The translations under genes and the position numbers were made by a program. Below are positions 45,469 to 54,332 of a DNA stretch of 64,000 nt, one piece after another. The stretch is from Microbacterium sp. HD4P20 (lineage in GTDB: Bacteria; Actinomycetota; Actinomycetes; Actinomycetales; Microbacteriaceae). Positions within the stretch are counted from its first letter, which is position 1; the number at the start of each line of letters is the position of its first letter. The DNA is taken from assembly GCF_019449275.2 (NCBI RefSeq), contig NZ_JAHZQZ020000011.1:62001-126000 (forward strand), given 5' to 3'. The notes under the pieces are model-generated. The model had not been told where the DNA came from and did no database searches. It saw nothing but the letters and a program-made list of their open reading frames with translations.

Positions 45469-46848
45469 TCACGAGTCGGAGCGATAGACCGTCCGGGCGT
45501 AGTCGTGGAACGGCGCGGGTGCCACGGTCGCGCGGATGCGCACCTGGCGGTGCAGGCGGTCCACGGAGTCCTTGTGCGAGATGGGATCCTCGCCCCACAC
45601 GACCTCGACCTCTTCGCCTTCGGCGATGCCGACGTCCAGGGTCGCCAGCGACATGTACAGCTGGTCGTACGCGACGTAGCCGGCATCCGTCGAGATGCCC
45701 ACCAGCTCGCCGCCGCGCCGCACCTCGTCCATCTGGTAGAGGCCGTAGCGGGCCTTCGGAAAGTCGAGGAACTTCGCCGGCGTGCCGGGCTCGATCTGCG
45801 ACCGCACCACCGCCGCGACATCCTCGGAGTTCCACAGCAGCGTGACCTTGCGGCGGCGCGGATTCTCGGCGTGGCCCTCGAGCGCCTCACGGCCGTGGAA
45901 ATCGTGATCGAACCGCACCGAGCGGCCGAGCCCGATGTCGAAGGGCGTCATGTAGAAGTCGTGAACGTCGTCGGAGTGCAGGGAGCCGGCGACCGACCCG
46001 ATGCGCGCCGCGGGCAGCCACTCGCGGTACTCGGCGAAGTCGTCGTCGAACACCGCCGGGAACGGCGTCGGCACCCAGCCGGACTCGAGCGGTGACGACG
46101 AGTAGGCCTTGGCGCCCACGCGACGGATGTCGTGCTCGGCGCCCGCCTCGAGGATCGCCTCGAGCACGACCTCGTTGTCTTCCCACGGGCCGTAGAACTC
46201 GAACCCGGGCTGGCCGGCCATGCCGTGGCGCAGGGCCTTCACGGGACGTCCCGCGATCGTGACGTCGCCGATGTGGAAGAACTTGATCTCGGGAGGCGGC
46301 CCGCCGAAGATCTTCTCCATCGCGACGTCGGCCTTCGGACCCTGCAGCTCGTAGCGGTAGAACGTCGGCGGCCCCTGCCGCATGTGGGAGTTCGCCTCGA
46401 GCCGGGAGCGCACGTCCTTGCCGGCATCCTGAGCCTTCTCGACGTTGAAGCGCACCCAGTCGATGAGCATGTGGTGGCCGATGAGCACCAGACCCTCGGG
46501 CCCCTCGGAGTTGTAGAAGAGGATGCCGTCGCCGATCAGGTAACCGTTCTGGTTGACCGAGATCAGCTGCTTGGCCACGCCGGGACGGAACGTCGCGAAC
46601 GTGTTGGGCGAGAGGGAACTCAGAAGCGGGATGAGGTCGGCGCCGTCGAGGAACAGCTGCGTCATGTGATGGGACTGGTCCATGAGGGCGACGGTCGCGC
46701 TCCATGCCCGCTGCTCGTCACGCCAATTGGTGAACTCGGGGGCCACCGGAAAGGTGAACGCCGGCCAGTTCTGGTTGCGCAGCAGTTCGATGGGGCTGCC
46801 CGCTCGCTCGATCGCCTGGGCAAGTGATTCGGTGCTCGTCTCGGTCAT
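45469..46848 (-). CDS. ligM: LigM/DesA-type tetrahydrofolate-dependent aromatic O-demethylase, paralogue 3
   Basis: A 459-residue GcvT-fold protein with APEFTNWRDEQRAW, LMDQSHHMTQLF, GYLIGDGILF, KALRHGMAGQPGFEFYGPW and SSPLESGWVP. AGGAGG sets ATG 46848. It is the most LigM-like in its first 60 residues. The charged insertion VEKAQDAGKDVRSRLEA near residue 145 is absent from the two other copies, which hints at a different methoxy substrate, e.g. syringate versus vanillate. Upstream lies an IclR-type dyad; downstream are iclR-3 and an oxidoreductase. Confidence 0.88.
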   Translation of the reverse strand: MTETSTESLAQAIERAGSPIELLRNQNWPAFTFPVAPEFTNWRDEQRAWSATVALMDQSHHMTQLFLDGADLIPLLSSLSPNTFATFRPGVAKQLISVNQNGYLIGDGILFYNSEGPEGLVLIGHHMLIDWVRFNVEKAQDAGKDVRSRLEANSHMRQGPPTFYRYELQGPKADVAMEKIFGGPPPEIKFFHIGDVTIAGRPVKALRHGMAGQPGFEFYGPWEDNEVVLEAILEAGAEHDIRRVGAKAYSSSPLESGWVPTPFPAVFDDDFAEYREWLPAARIGSVAGSLHSDDVHDFYMTPFDIGLGRSVRFDHDFHGREALEGHAENPRRRKVTLLWNSEDVAAVVRSQIEPGTPAKFLDFPKARYGLYQMDEVRRGGELVGISTDAGYVAYDQLYMSLATLDVGIAEGEEVEVVWGEDPISHKDSVDRLHRQVRIRATVAPAPFHDYARTVYRSDS

Positions 46849-46908
46849 CGTCGACCCTCCTGTTCGTTGCGGTCAGCGTAGGTCGGGCCGCTCGGAGGGC
46901 GTGGGATG

Positions 46909-46925
46909 ATTCCGTTGAACAGAAT
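46909..46925. promoter_or_regulatory. IclR-type operator, copy 3
   Basis: ATTCCG-TTGAA-CAGAAT, a 17-bp dyad with one mismatch, lies 61 bp upstream of ligM-3. It shares TTCCG-xTGAA-C-GAA with the site at 45445. Confidence 0.65.
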
Positions 46926-47030
46926 TCGCCGTGACCGCGGACTCGCGGGAGGAGGACGATCGACTACGCCCCGGCAGCGATGCAGGGGGCGAACGGTCAC
47001 AATTCGCGCACAGTCGCGCGGTTCACACCA

Positions 47031-47046
47031 AAATCGTTGACAATCC
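47031..47046. promoter_or_regulatory. GTYKACAATC element, copy 2
   Basis: AAATCGTTGACAATCC, 113 bp upstream of livG-2, shares GT(T/C)(G/T)ACAATC with sites at 11222-11243 and 52714-52729. Confidence 0.55.
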
Positions 47047-47158
47047 AACCGGCGATCCGTAGTTTCCCAGGCAGGGGAGGACTCGAGTCCCCTGTCGAGG
47101 TGACGCCGCCCAGCGGTGGAATCGTCGGCGCGACGACGCAACGAAGCGAAAGGGCAGC

Positions 47159-47938
47159 ATGGGCGCGCAATTGACGGTGAGCGACGTCAACCTGCACTTC
47201 GGCGGCGTGAAGGTGCTCCAGGACGTCTCGTTCGAGGTCGATCCGGGTGTGATCTTCGGCCTGGTCGGCCCCAACGGCGCCGGCAAGACCTCGCTGTTCA
47301 ACTGCATCAGCGGGCACTACCGCCCGAGCACCGGGTCCATCCGCATCGACGGCGTCGAAGTGCGAGGCGCCAGGCCCGCCACCCTCGCGCGGCACGGCCT
47401 GGCCCGCACGTTCCAGCATCCGGCGCTGCAACTGCGCGAGACCGTCCTCGAGAACGTGCTGCTCGGCGCGCACAGCAGGCTTCCCGGCGGTCCGGTGGAA
47501 TGGTCGCTGCGGCTGCCGCGCACATCCCGCGCCGAGAGGGAGCTTCGCACCGAGGCGATGGAGCTCCTCGAGGCGCACGGACTCGGCTGGGCTGCGCGCA
47601 TGCGCGCCGACGAGCTGTCGCACGGTCTTCACAAGGGTGTCGAGCTGTGCCGTGCGCTGTTGATGAAGCCGCGCCTGCTGCTGCTCGACGAGCCGGCCGC
47701 GGGCCTGCCGCACGAAGAGGTGGAGCAGCTGATCGAGACGGTGCGACGCGTGCGGGATGCCGACATCACCGTCATCATCGTCGAGCACAACATGGGCCTC
47801 ATCTCGGCGCTCACCGATCGCGTCATGGTCCTCGACCACGGCAGCAAGCTCATGGAGGGCACCGCCGCCGAGGCGCAGGCCGACCCCCGGGTGATCGAGG
47901 CCTATATCGGGAAGGACGCCGCGGATGACGCTGCTTGA
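47159..47938 (+). CDS. livG: Liv-type ABC importer ATPase 2 (LivG-like)
   Basis: A 259-residue ATPase: Walker A GPNGAGKTS, RTFQHPALQL, signature-equivalent LSHGLHKGVEL (degenerate as in many LivG), Walker B LLLLDEPAAGLPH, and VEHNMGLI. It begins the second Liv importer (livG-livF-livH-livM-livK), a different gene order from the first. The upstream GTYKACAATC element ties it to ligM-1 and the ALDH, so vanillate/syringate-type acids are likely ligands. Confidence 0.9.
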   Translation: MGAQLTVSDVNLHFGGVKVLQDVSFEVDPGVIFGLVGPNGAGKTSLFNCISGHYRPSTGSIRIDGVEVRGARPATLARHGLARTFQHPALQLRETVLENVLLGAHSRLPGGPVEWSLRLPRTSRAERELRTEAMELLEAHGLGWAARMRADELSHGLHKGVELCRALLMKPRLLLLDEPAAGLPHEEVEQLIETVRRVRDADITVIIVEHNMGLISALTDRVMVLDHGSKLMEGTAAEAQADPRVIEAYIGKDAADDAA

Positions 47939-48635
47939 GCTCGCCGATCTCACCGCGTCGTACGGACCCATCCAGGTGCTGGAGCGGGTCTCGCTGACGG
48001 TCCCCGAGGGCGGCGCCGTCGGCATCCTGGGCGCGAACGGCGCCGGCAAGACCACCACGCTGCGCGCGATCTCGGGAGCCGTGCGGTCCACGGGCACGCT
48101 CCGCTTCGACGGCAAGGACCTGCGGGGGATGCGGCCCGATCAGGTCGCCGCGCTCGGCATCGCGCATGTTCCCGAAGGCCGCGGCACGCTGTCGGATCTC
48201 ACGGTGCGCGAGAACCTGATGGTCGGTGCCTACCTGCGCAAGGATCGCAAAGGCATCGCGTCCGACACCGAGTACTGCCTCGACCTCTTTCCGCAGCTCA
48301 AGGAGCGCATCCGCTCGAACGGCTCGGCGCTCTCGGGCGGCGAGCAGCAGATGCTCGCGGTGGCCCGGGCGATCATGGCCAAGCCCCGGCTCATGATGCT
48401 CGACGAGGCCTCACTGGGCCTCGCGCCCAGCACCGCGCGATCCGTCTATGACGCGATCGGCCGGCTGCGCCGCGAATCCGGCATCGCGATGCTCGTGGTC
48501 GAGCAGAACGCCAACCTCGCCCTGTCGCTCGTCGACACCGCGACCGTGCTCGAGACCGGCCGGAGCGTGCTCTCGGGCACGTCCGCCGAGCTTCGCGGCA
48601 TGGATGAGATCCGCCGCGCGTACCTGGGAGGCTGA
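47925..48635 (+). CDS. livF: Liv-type ABC importer ATPase 2 (LivF-like)
   Basis: A 236-residue ATPase of exact LivF size: Walker A GANGAGKTT, HVPEGRGTLSDLTVREN, signature LSGGEQQM, Walker B LMMLDEASLGLAP, and VEQNANLALSLVD. ATG 47925 overlaps livG by 14 bp. Confidence 0.91.
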   Translation: MTLLELADLTASYGPIQVLERVSLTVPEGGAVGILGANGAGKTTTLRAISGAVRSTGTLRFDGKDLRGMRPDQVAALGIAHVPEGRGTLSDLTVRENLMVGAYLRKDRKGIASDTEYCLDLFPQLKERIRSNGSALSGGEQQMLAVARAIMAKPRLMMLDEASLGLAPSTARSVYDAIGRLRRESGIAMLVVEQNANLALSLVDTATVLETGRSVLSGTSAELRGMDEIRRAYLGG

Positions 48636-48638
48636 CGG

Positions 48639-49520
48639 ATGGGGACGTTCATCCAGCTGGTGGTCGACGGGCTGTCGACCGGTTCGATCTACGCGGCGCT
48701 GGCGCTCGCGATCGTGCTGGTCAATCAGTCCACCGGCCTCATCAACTTCGCCCAGGGCGGTATGGCGGTGCTGTCGGCCTACGTTGCGTGGGCGGTCTAC
48801 GGGTGGGGTGTGCCCCTCATCGGGGCGATCCTCGTGGCGATCGTGTTCTCGTTCCTGCTCGGGGCGGTGATCGAGCGCTATCTCATCCGCCGCTTCGAAG
48901 GCGGTGATCCCGACACCGCGGTGGTGGTCACGATCGGCCTCCTGACGCTCATCACGGGCATCTGCGCGTGGATCTGGACCTATAACAATCGCCTCTTCCC
49001 GTCGCTGTTCCCCCTCGAGACCGTGGAGTTCGCGGGCGCCGTGATCAGCGTCCGCTCTCTCGGGACCTTCATCGTGATCGTGGCGATGATGGGCCTGCTG
49101 CAGGCGCTGATCATCGGCACCAAGCTCGGACTTGCGCTGCGGGCCGTCGCCATCAACCCGCATTCGTCGGCGTTCTCAGGGCTCCCGGTCGGCCGGCTGC
49201 TCATGGTGGGCTGGGGCCTCGCGGCCGTGCTCGGCGCGGTCGCCGGCGTCCTCGTCGCCCCGCAGCTGACCCTGACCCCCGGCATGATGGACTCCGCGCT
49301 GGTCTACGCGCTGGCCGCGTGCATCCTCGGCGGCTTGTCGAGTCCCGTCGGAGTCGTCGTCGCGGCGTGGCTCATCGGCGTTCTCGAGAATCTCGCCGCC
49401 GTGTACGTGCCGTTCATCGGCCACGATCTGAAGATCGCGGTGCCCTTCATCCTCATCTTCGTGGTGCTGATCCTCCGGCCCCAGGGCCTGTTCGGCCGGA
49501 AAGCGGTGGTGCGCGTCTGA
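48639..49520 (+). CDS. livH: Liv-type ABC importer permease 2 (LivH-like)
   Basis: A 293-residue inner-membrane protein with about eight helices; GSIYAALALAIVLV and INFAQGGMAVLSAY mark LivH, and GLFGRKAVVRV ends it. It starts 3 bp after livF and shares one base with livM (TGATG). Confidence 0.9.
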   Translation: MGTFIQLVVDGLSTGSIYAALALAIVLVNQSTGLINFAQGGMAVLSAYVAWAVYGWGVPLIGAILVAIVFSFLLGAVIERYLIRRFEGGDPDTAVVVTIGLLTLITGICAWIWTYNNRLFPSLFPLETVEFAGAVISVRSLGTFIVIVAMMGLLQALIIGTKLGLALRAVAINPHSSAFSGLPVGRLLMVGWGLAAVLGAVAGVLVAPQLTLTPGMMDSALVYALAACILGGLSSPVGVVVAAWLIGVLENLAAVYVPFIGHDLKIAVPFILIFVVLILRPQGLFGRKAVVRV

Positions 49521-50572
49521 TGTCGACCACAACGGATCTGAATCGCACCAGCACGGCCGGGGCCTCCGGGTTCTTCGCCAAGCCCTGGGTGCAGTGGGCC
49601 GGTGTCGCGCTGATCGTCGTGCTCCTGCTGGTGCTGCCGCTGCTGCTTCCCGAGTTCGCGAACCAGACGATCGCGCGGATCGGCGTCTTCGCCGTCGCGG
49701 TGCTGGGGTTGAACGTCGTGATGGGCTACACCGGCCAGGTCTCGCTCGGGCAGATCTTCTTCGTCGGGCTCGGCGCGTACGTCACGGCGTACGGCGTCAA
49801 CGAGGACTGGAACGTCGTCCTGGTGTTCGTGCTGGCCTGCATCGTGCCCGCCGTGGTGGGCCTGCTCATCGCCCTCGCCGCGGCACGGCTCGGCGGGCTC
49901 GCCATCGCCATGGTCACGATCGCCCTGCCCATTGTCGGCGTGCCGCTCGCCAAGCGCCTGTCAGAGTTCACGGGCGGTTCGCAGGGCACGTCGGCGCGAT
50001 TCACGGATGCCCCGGAATGGACGGGCCTGTACGACGATCAGTGGCAGCTGTACCTGGTGTTCCTCATCGGCGGCATCACGTTCCTGCTCACCCGCAACCT
50101 CGTGCACGGCAAATACGGGCGCGCGTTCGCCATCGTGAAGGGCAACGAAGCGGTCGCGTCATCCATGGGGGTCTCGCCGTACCGCTACAAGGTGCTCGCG
50201 TTCACCATCGCGTCCCTCATCGGCGGCGTGAGCGGATTCCTCTACATGGTGGTCGTGCAGTACACCTCGCCCGAGACACTCCACTTCGGACACTCCATCG
50301 AGCTGCTCGCGTCGATGGTGATCGGCGGCGCCGGAAGCATCTTCGGCTCGCTGCTGGGCGGTGCCTGGTACGTGCTCGTCCCGCAGATCACGAACATCAT
50401 CGACCCGAACATCACCGCCGTCCTGCAGGGCGCGATCCTGCTGGTGGTGCTGTTCGTCCTTCCTGGCGGGCTGGTCTCGCTCCCGAGGCTGTGGCGACGT
50501 CGCCGCGCCTCGTCGCCACCCACACGGTCGTCCGACGCCACACCGTCGTCCGACGCCACACCGTCGTCTTAA
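49520..50572 (+). CDS. livM: Liv-type ABC importer permease 2 (LivM-like)
   Basis: A 350-residue inner-membrane protein with about ten helices. MGYTGQVSLGQIFFVGLGAY and GRAFAIVKGNEAVASSMGV are the LivM landmarks. It starts one base inside the livH stop. The C-terminal tail after the last helix is a tandem SSDATP repeat encoded by an 18-bp DNA repeat (50524-50568), which is unusual and probably dispensable. Confidence 0.9.
   Translation: MSTTTDLNRTSTAGASGFFAKPWVQWAGVALIVVLLLVLPLLLPEFANQTIARIGVFAVAVLGLNVVMGYTGQVSLGQIFFVGLGAYVTAYGVNEDWNVVLVFVLACIVPAVVGLLIALAAARLGGLAIAMVTIALPIVGVPLAKRLSEFTGGSQGTSARFTDAPEWTGLYDDQWQLYLVFLIGGITFLLTRNLVHGKYGRAFAIVKGNEAVASSMGVSPYRYKVLAFTIASLIGGVSGFLYMVVVQYTSPETLHFGHSIELLASMVIGGAGSIFGSLLGGAWYVLVPQITNIIDPNITAVLQGAILLVVLFVLPGGLVSLPRLWRRRRASSPPTRSSDATPSSDATPSS
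50524..50568 (+). repeat. 18-bp tandem repeat encoding the livM tail
   Basis: ACCGTCGTCCGACGCCAC occurs at 50524 (one change), 50542 and as a half copy at 50560, giving Ser-Ser-Asp-Ala-Thr-Pro repeats just before the stop TAA. Copy number could vary between strains. Confidence 0.8.
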
Positions 50573-50604
50573 CCACACGAATCACCAAGAGAGAGGCAAG
50601 ACCA

Positions 50605-51870
50605 ATGAGCATCAACCGCAAGAGGATGCGGGTCGCTTCGGTCGTCGCGGGAATCGGCGTCGTCGCCGTCCTCGCTGCCGGATGCGCCCGAGGCGGAGGC
50701 GGCGACGGAGGGGGCGACGGCGAAACGGCCGCCAGCCCCGGCATCACCGACTCGTCCATCACGCTCGGCATCACGACTCCGCTGAGCGGCCCGACCGCGG
50801 GACCGGGCACCTGCACCGTGGCCGGCATCACCGCATACTTCGGCGCCCGCAACGCCGAAGGCGGCATCGAGTTCGGCGATGGCCAGACCCGCACCGTCGA
50901 GATCGAGGCGCTGGACGACGAGTACGACCCGCAGAAGGCCAAGGCCAACTACGACCAGCTCAAGGGCAGCGTGTTCGCGATGACCTCGGGCCTGGGCACC
51001 CCGACCAACCGCGCATGGCGTGAGGCGGCCATCGCCGACGAGGTTCCCCAGGTGCTCATCCAGACGGGTGACCCGATCTTCAGCGACGCCGAGGAGAGCC
51101 CGTGGCAGCTCGGCTTCGTGCCGATCTACCAGAACGAGGGCGCAGCCTTCGGCGAGCTGCTGGCAAGCTCCGGCGAGGACCACAAGGTCGCGATCCTGTC
51201 GCAGAACGACGATTACGGCGAGGGCTATGTCGAGGGCTTCAAGTCCGCGATCGAAGGATCCGACAACATCGAGATCGTGGGTGAGCTCACCTACGAGGCC
51301 ACCGACGCCTCGGTGGACGCGCAGCTGACCGAGCTGGCCGCGACCGATGCGGACGTCTTCTTCAACGCGATGTCGATCACCCCGCTGGTGATCTCGTCGC
51401 TGCAGAAGACGCAGGAGCTCGGCTGGCTGCCCAGCTGGTTCCTGCCATCGAACACGTCGAGCCCGGGAGCGATCCTCGAGCCCGGTGGGGCGACCGCGTT
51501 CCCCGGCGTGTACACGGTGTCGTTCGCGAAGGCTCCGCAGAGCCCGGCGTTCGCCGAGGACGAGGACGTCGTGGGCTTCCTCGACAACCTCGCCGAGTAC
51601 GCGAACTACCCGGATGTGCCGGCCTTCCCGCACTGCATGTGGAGCTACATGATCGGCGCGACGCTGGAGCAGGTCTTCGCCAAGATGACCGAGCCCACCC
51701 GCGAGGACTTCATGGAGCAGCTGCGGACGATCTCGGACTTCCAGGCGCCGCTGATGCTCGAGGGCACCGCGGTCGACACGACGCAGGACGGGCAGCCGGC
51801 GGTGTCGTCGCTGCAGGTCGTGAAGTACAACGGCAGCGGCTACGCGCCGGCCGAAACCTGGGGCGAGTGA
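50605..51870 (+). CDS. livK: Liv-type substrate-binding lipoprotein 2 (LivK-like)
   Basis: A 421-residue binding protein: signal peptide with lipobox LAAGC near residue 27, a Gly/Asp-rich linker, then the Peripla_BP_6 body (LGITTPLSGPTAGPG, ARNAEGGIEFGDG, ILSQNDDYGEGYVEGF). GAGAGG sits before ATG 50605. It ends the second Liv operon at a strong hairpin. The ligand is probably an aromatic acid, by regulon context. Confidence 0.88.
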   Translation: MSINRKRMRVASVVAGIGVVAVLAAGCARGGGGDGGGDGETAASPGITDSSITLGITTPLSGPTAGPGTCTVAGITAYFGARNAEGGIEFGDGQTRTVEIEALDDEYDPQKAKANYDQLKGSVFAMTSGLGTPTNRAWREAAIADEVPQVLIQTGDPIFSDAEESPWQLGFVPIYQNEGAAFGELLASSGEDHKVAILSQNDDYGEGYVEGFKSAIEGSDNIEIVGELTYEATDASVDAQLTELAATDADVFFNAMSITPLVISSLQKTQELGWLPSWFLPSNTSSPGAILEPGGATAFPGVYTVSFAKAPQSPAFAEDEDVVGFLDNLAEYANYPDVPAFPHCMWSYMIGATLEQVFAKMTEPTREDFMEQLRTISDFQAPLMLEGTAVDTTQDGQPAVSSLQVVKYNGSGYAPAETWGE

Positions 51871-51882
51871 CCTGAGCCCACG

Positions 51883-51920
51883 ATGAGGGGGCGGCCGGAG
51901 GCATCCGGTCGCCCCCTCAT
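51883..51920. terminator. Bidirectional terminator after the second Liv operon
   Basis: ATGAGGGGGCG (51883-51893) pairs perfectly with CGCCCCCTCAT (51910-51920); the loop holds a CCGG/CCGG pair. It separates livK from the convergent gntR gene. Confidence 0.78.
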
Positions 51921-51972
51921 TCGTACGCCGAGGCGGCGTGCGGCGGCTCGTGCTCGGCGTCTCGCCGGGCCG

Positions 51973-52632
51973 TCACTCCATGCCGTGGAGCACGTCGACG
52001 ATGCCCGTCAGGTGCGCGCGGGTCGCGGCTTCGGCGGCAGCGGGGTCTCGCGAGAGCATGGCGTCGATGATCGCGATGTGCTCGGGCGCCGAGCGCGCGG
52101 CCCGGCCGGGGTGGAACGCGAGCCGGAACTGGTGGCGCGCGGACTGCGCGCGCAGACGCTCGAGCAATTGCGTCGCCGTCGCGTGGCGGCTGAGATCGCG
52201 GATCCGCCGGTCGAGCTCCTGGTTGAGGCGCGAGTACTCGACGAGGTTGCCGGACGTCACCGCGACCTCGATCGCCGCACGAAGATTGCGCAGTTCGGCG
52301 GCGTCCTGGTCGGTCAGGTTCTCGGTGGCCTTGCGGGCGCACAGCGTCTCGAGCCCGATGCGCACCTCGACGATCTCGATGGCCTCGTCGACGCTGATGG
52401 CGCGCACGCGTGCGCCGCGGTTGGGAAGTCGTTCGACCAGGCCCTCACCGGCGAGATTGAGCAGCGCGGTGCGGACGGCGGCACGGGAGGCGCCGTACTT
52501 CTCGCTCAGGTCGGCTTCGATCAGACGCTGGTGGGGAGCGAACTGCGCGTCCAGGATGGCATCCCGGATCTGCTGCGTGAGGTCGAAGCGTTCGGTGGTC
52601 TCGTCGACCGCCGTCGCCGCGGCATCCGTCAT
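51973..52632 (-). CDS. GntR-family regulator, FCD subfamily (VanR-like)
   Basis: A 219-residue protein with a GntR winged helix (LTQQIRDAILDAQF, LIEADLSEKYGASRAAVRTALLNLAGEGLVERLPNRGARV) and an all-helical FCD effector domain with metal-type residues (RLNQELDRRIRDLS, HIAIIDAML). ATG 52632 follows GAGGGGA; a GTG at 52674 is less likely. It is divergent from the ALDH and near the GTYKACAATC sites. FCD regulators such as VanR control vanillate genes, so it is the likely repressor of ligM-1, liv-2 and the ALDH. Confidence 0.88.
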   Translation of the reverse strand: MTDAAATAVDETTERFDLTQQIRDAILDAQFAPHQRLIEADLSEKYGASRAAVRTALLNLAGEGLVERLPNRGARVRAISVDEAIEIVEVRIGLETLCARKATENLTDQDAAELRNLRAAIEVAVTSGNLVEYSRLNQELDRRIRDLSRHATATQLLERLRAQSARHQFRLAFHPGRAARSAPEHIAIIDAMLSRDPAAAEAATRAHLTGIVDVLHGME

Positions 52633-52708
52633 CTCTGCTGTCCCCTCTCGACGCCGTCGTCCGTGCTCCGACACTATCCGGTGACCAGGCTATTTCATAC
52701 GAGATTCA

Positions 52709-52738
52709 CGCGAATATCGTCGACAATCTTGATTCGCG
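52709..52738. promoter_or_regulatory. GTYKACAATC element in a larger inverted repeat, copy 3
   Basis: CGCGAAT (52709-52715) and ATTCGCG (52732-52738) flank ATCGTCGACAATCTTG. The core GTCGACAATC matches the ligM-1 and liv-2 sites. It lies between gntR and the ALDH, 60 bp from the ALDH start. Confidence 0.7.
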
Positions 52739-52797
52739 CGTATGGAAGATGCACGCTGGAACCCGGGCGAATCGACGCACAGAGAGGTGGTCGTGCC

Positions 52798-54294
52798 ATG
52801 AGCGGCACTGCAACGGAGACCGGAGTTCGGACGGGCCTGTTCATCGGGGGTGAGGAGCGCTTCACCGACGAGGTGCTGCCGATCGCCGACCCGGGAAAGA
52901 AGGGTGCGATCGTCGGCGAGGCGGCCGCGGCGACGCCCGCGGACGTGGCCGATGCGGTCGCGGCCGCCAAGGCCGCCTACCCTGCCTGGTCGGCGCTGAG
53001 TCCGCAGGAACGGGCGCGCCTGATGACCGAGGCGATCGCGGGGATCGCCGACGACCGCGACGAGGATGCCGCGATCCTGTCGCAGGAGAACGGCAAGGTG
53101 CGCATGGAGGCGTGGGTCGACGCGCTGGTGTTCGAGATCCGGTGGAATCTCGCGCTGATGCTGGTCGACGAGGTCGATGCGTCCAAGACGCTGCCAGTGG
53201 TTCCGGGCGCGATCCCGGTGTCGACCGAGGTGTCGTACCAGTCGCTCGGTGTCGTGACGGTGATCGTGCCGTTCAACTGGCCGATCGCGATCCTCGGGGC
53301 CTCGCTGCCGCACGCACTGCTCGCGGGCAACACCGCGATCGTGAAGCCGCCGCCCTCGGCGCCGCTGGCGACCGCGCGGGTCGTCCAGCGGGTGGCCGAG
53401 AAGCTGCCGCCCGGCGTGCTGAACGTCGTGACCGGCAAGGACGAGAACATGGCCGGGCTCATCCAGAACCCGGACGTGGCGAAGGTGTGCTTCACCGGGT
53501 CGGTGAACGGCGGCAAGCGCATCATGGAGATGGCGTCGAAGTCGCTGACCCGCGTGACGCTCGAGCTCGGCGGCAACGACGCGGCGGTCTTCCTCGAGGA
53601 CGCCACCCTCGACGACACCCACCTGGATCGCCTCTTCGCGGCCGTCTACGACACCACCGGGCAGATCTGCATGAACGCCAAGCGCGTCTTCGTGCATCGC
53701 TCGCGCGTGGACGAGGTCGTCGCGGGGCTCACGACCAGGCTCGAGAACGCCAAGCTCGGCTACGGGCTCGACGACGGCACCACGATGGGTCCGCTGCACC
53801 AGCCGGCGCAGAAGGCGTTCGTCGACGAGATCATCCAGGAGGCGAAGGATGCCGGAGCCGACGTCCGCGAGTTCGGATCCCTGCCCGACGGCGACCTCGC
53901 CGGCGGCAACTTCGTGCGCCCCGCCATCGTGGTCGACCCGCCACTGGAGCTGCGTGTGGTGACGCAGGAGCAGTTCGGGCCCGTCATCCCGATCATCCCC
54001 TTCGACACCGAGGACGAGGCGGTGCGGCTCGCGAACGACACGTGGGGCGGACTGTGCGGCTCGGTGTGGACCGCCTCACCCGAGTCGGCGCAGCGCGTGG
54101 GCTCGCAGCTCGAGTGCGGCTACGTGTGGGTCAACGACCATGGGGCGACCCGCCTCGACCTGCGTGCTCCGTTCGGTGGCGTGAAGCAGTCCGGCTTCGG
54201 TCGCGAGCAGGGCATCGAGGGCGTCCGCGCCTTCCAGGACACCCGCTCGATCGCCACGATCGATCCCGAGGCGCTCGCGGCCATGGCCCACTGA
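52798..54294 (+). CDS. Aldehyde dehydrogenase 2, vanillin/benzaldehyde-type
   Basis: A 498-residue NAD(P)-dependent aldehyde dehydrogenase. Catalytic Cys near residue 291 in TTGQICMNAKR, Glu in LELGGNDAAVF, and FNWPIAIL at the oxyanion Asn. The IPVSTEVSYQSLGVVTVIVPFNWP stretch resembles aromatic or acyl aldehyde enzymes. GAGAGG sets ATG 52798. The link to the GntR regulon of ligM-1 and liv-2 suggests vanillin or syringaldehyde oxidation to vanillate or syringate. The enzyme family is certain, the substrate inferred. Confidence 0.87.
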   Translation: MSGTATETGVRTGLFIGGEERFTDEVLPIADPGKKGAIVGEAAAATPADVADAVAAAKAAYPAWSALSPQERARLMTEAIAGIADDRDEDAAILSQENGKVRMEAWVDALVFEIRWNLALMLVDEVDASKTLPVVPGAIPVSTEVSYQSLGVVTVIVPFNWPIAILGASLPHALLAGNTAIVKPPPSAPLATARVVQRVAEKLPPGVLNVVTGKDENMAGLIQNPDVAKVCFTGSVNGGKRIMEMASKSLTRVTLELGGNDAAVFLEDATLDDTHLDRLFAAVYDTTGQICMNAKRVFVHRSRVDEVVAGLTTRLENAKLGYGLDDGTTMGPLHQPAQKAFVDEIIQEAKDAGADVREFGSLPDGDLAGGNFVRPAIVVDPPLELRVVTQEQFGPVIPIIPFDTEDEAVRLANDTWGGLCGSVWTASPESAQRVGSQLECGYVWVNDHGATRLDLRAPFGGVKQSGFGREQGIEGVRAFQDTRSIATIDPEALAAMAH

Positions 54295-54332
54295 CGTTCG
54301 GTCGCCGTTGGGCGGGTGCCATGATGTAGGCC

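Larger units (their letters stand above)
46849..47158. promoter_or_regulatory. Divergent promoter region of ligM-3 and second Liv importer
   Basis: A 310-bp gap without a gene. It holds an IclR-type dyad near ligM-3 and a GntR-type GTTGACAATC element (in 47031-47046) facing the Liv operon, plus GAATTCT/TTCACA-type AT-richer patches suitable for promoters. AAAGGG before 47159 is the livG ribosome binding site. Confidence 0.6.
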
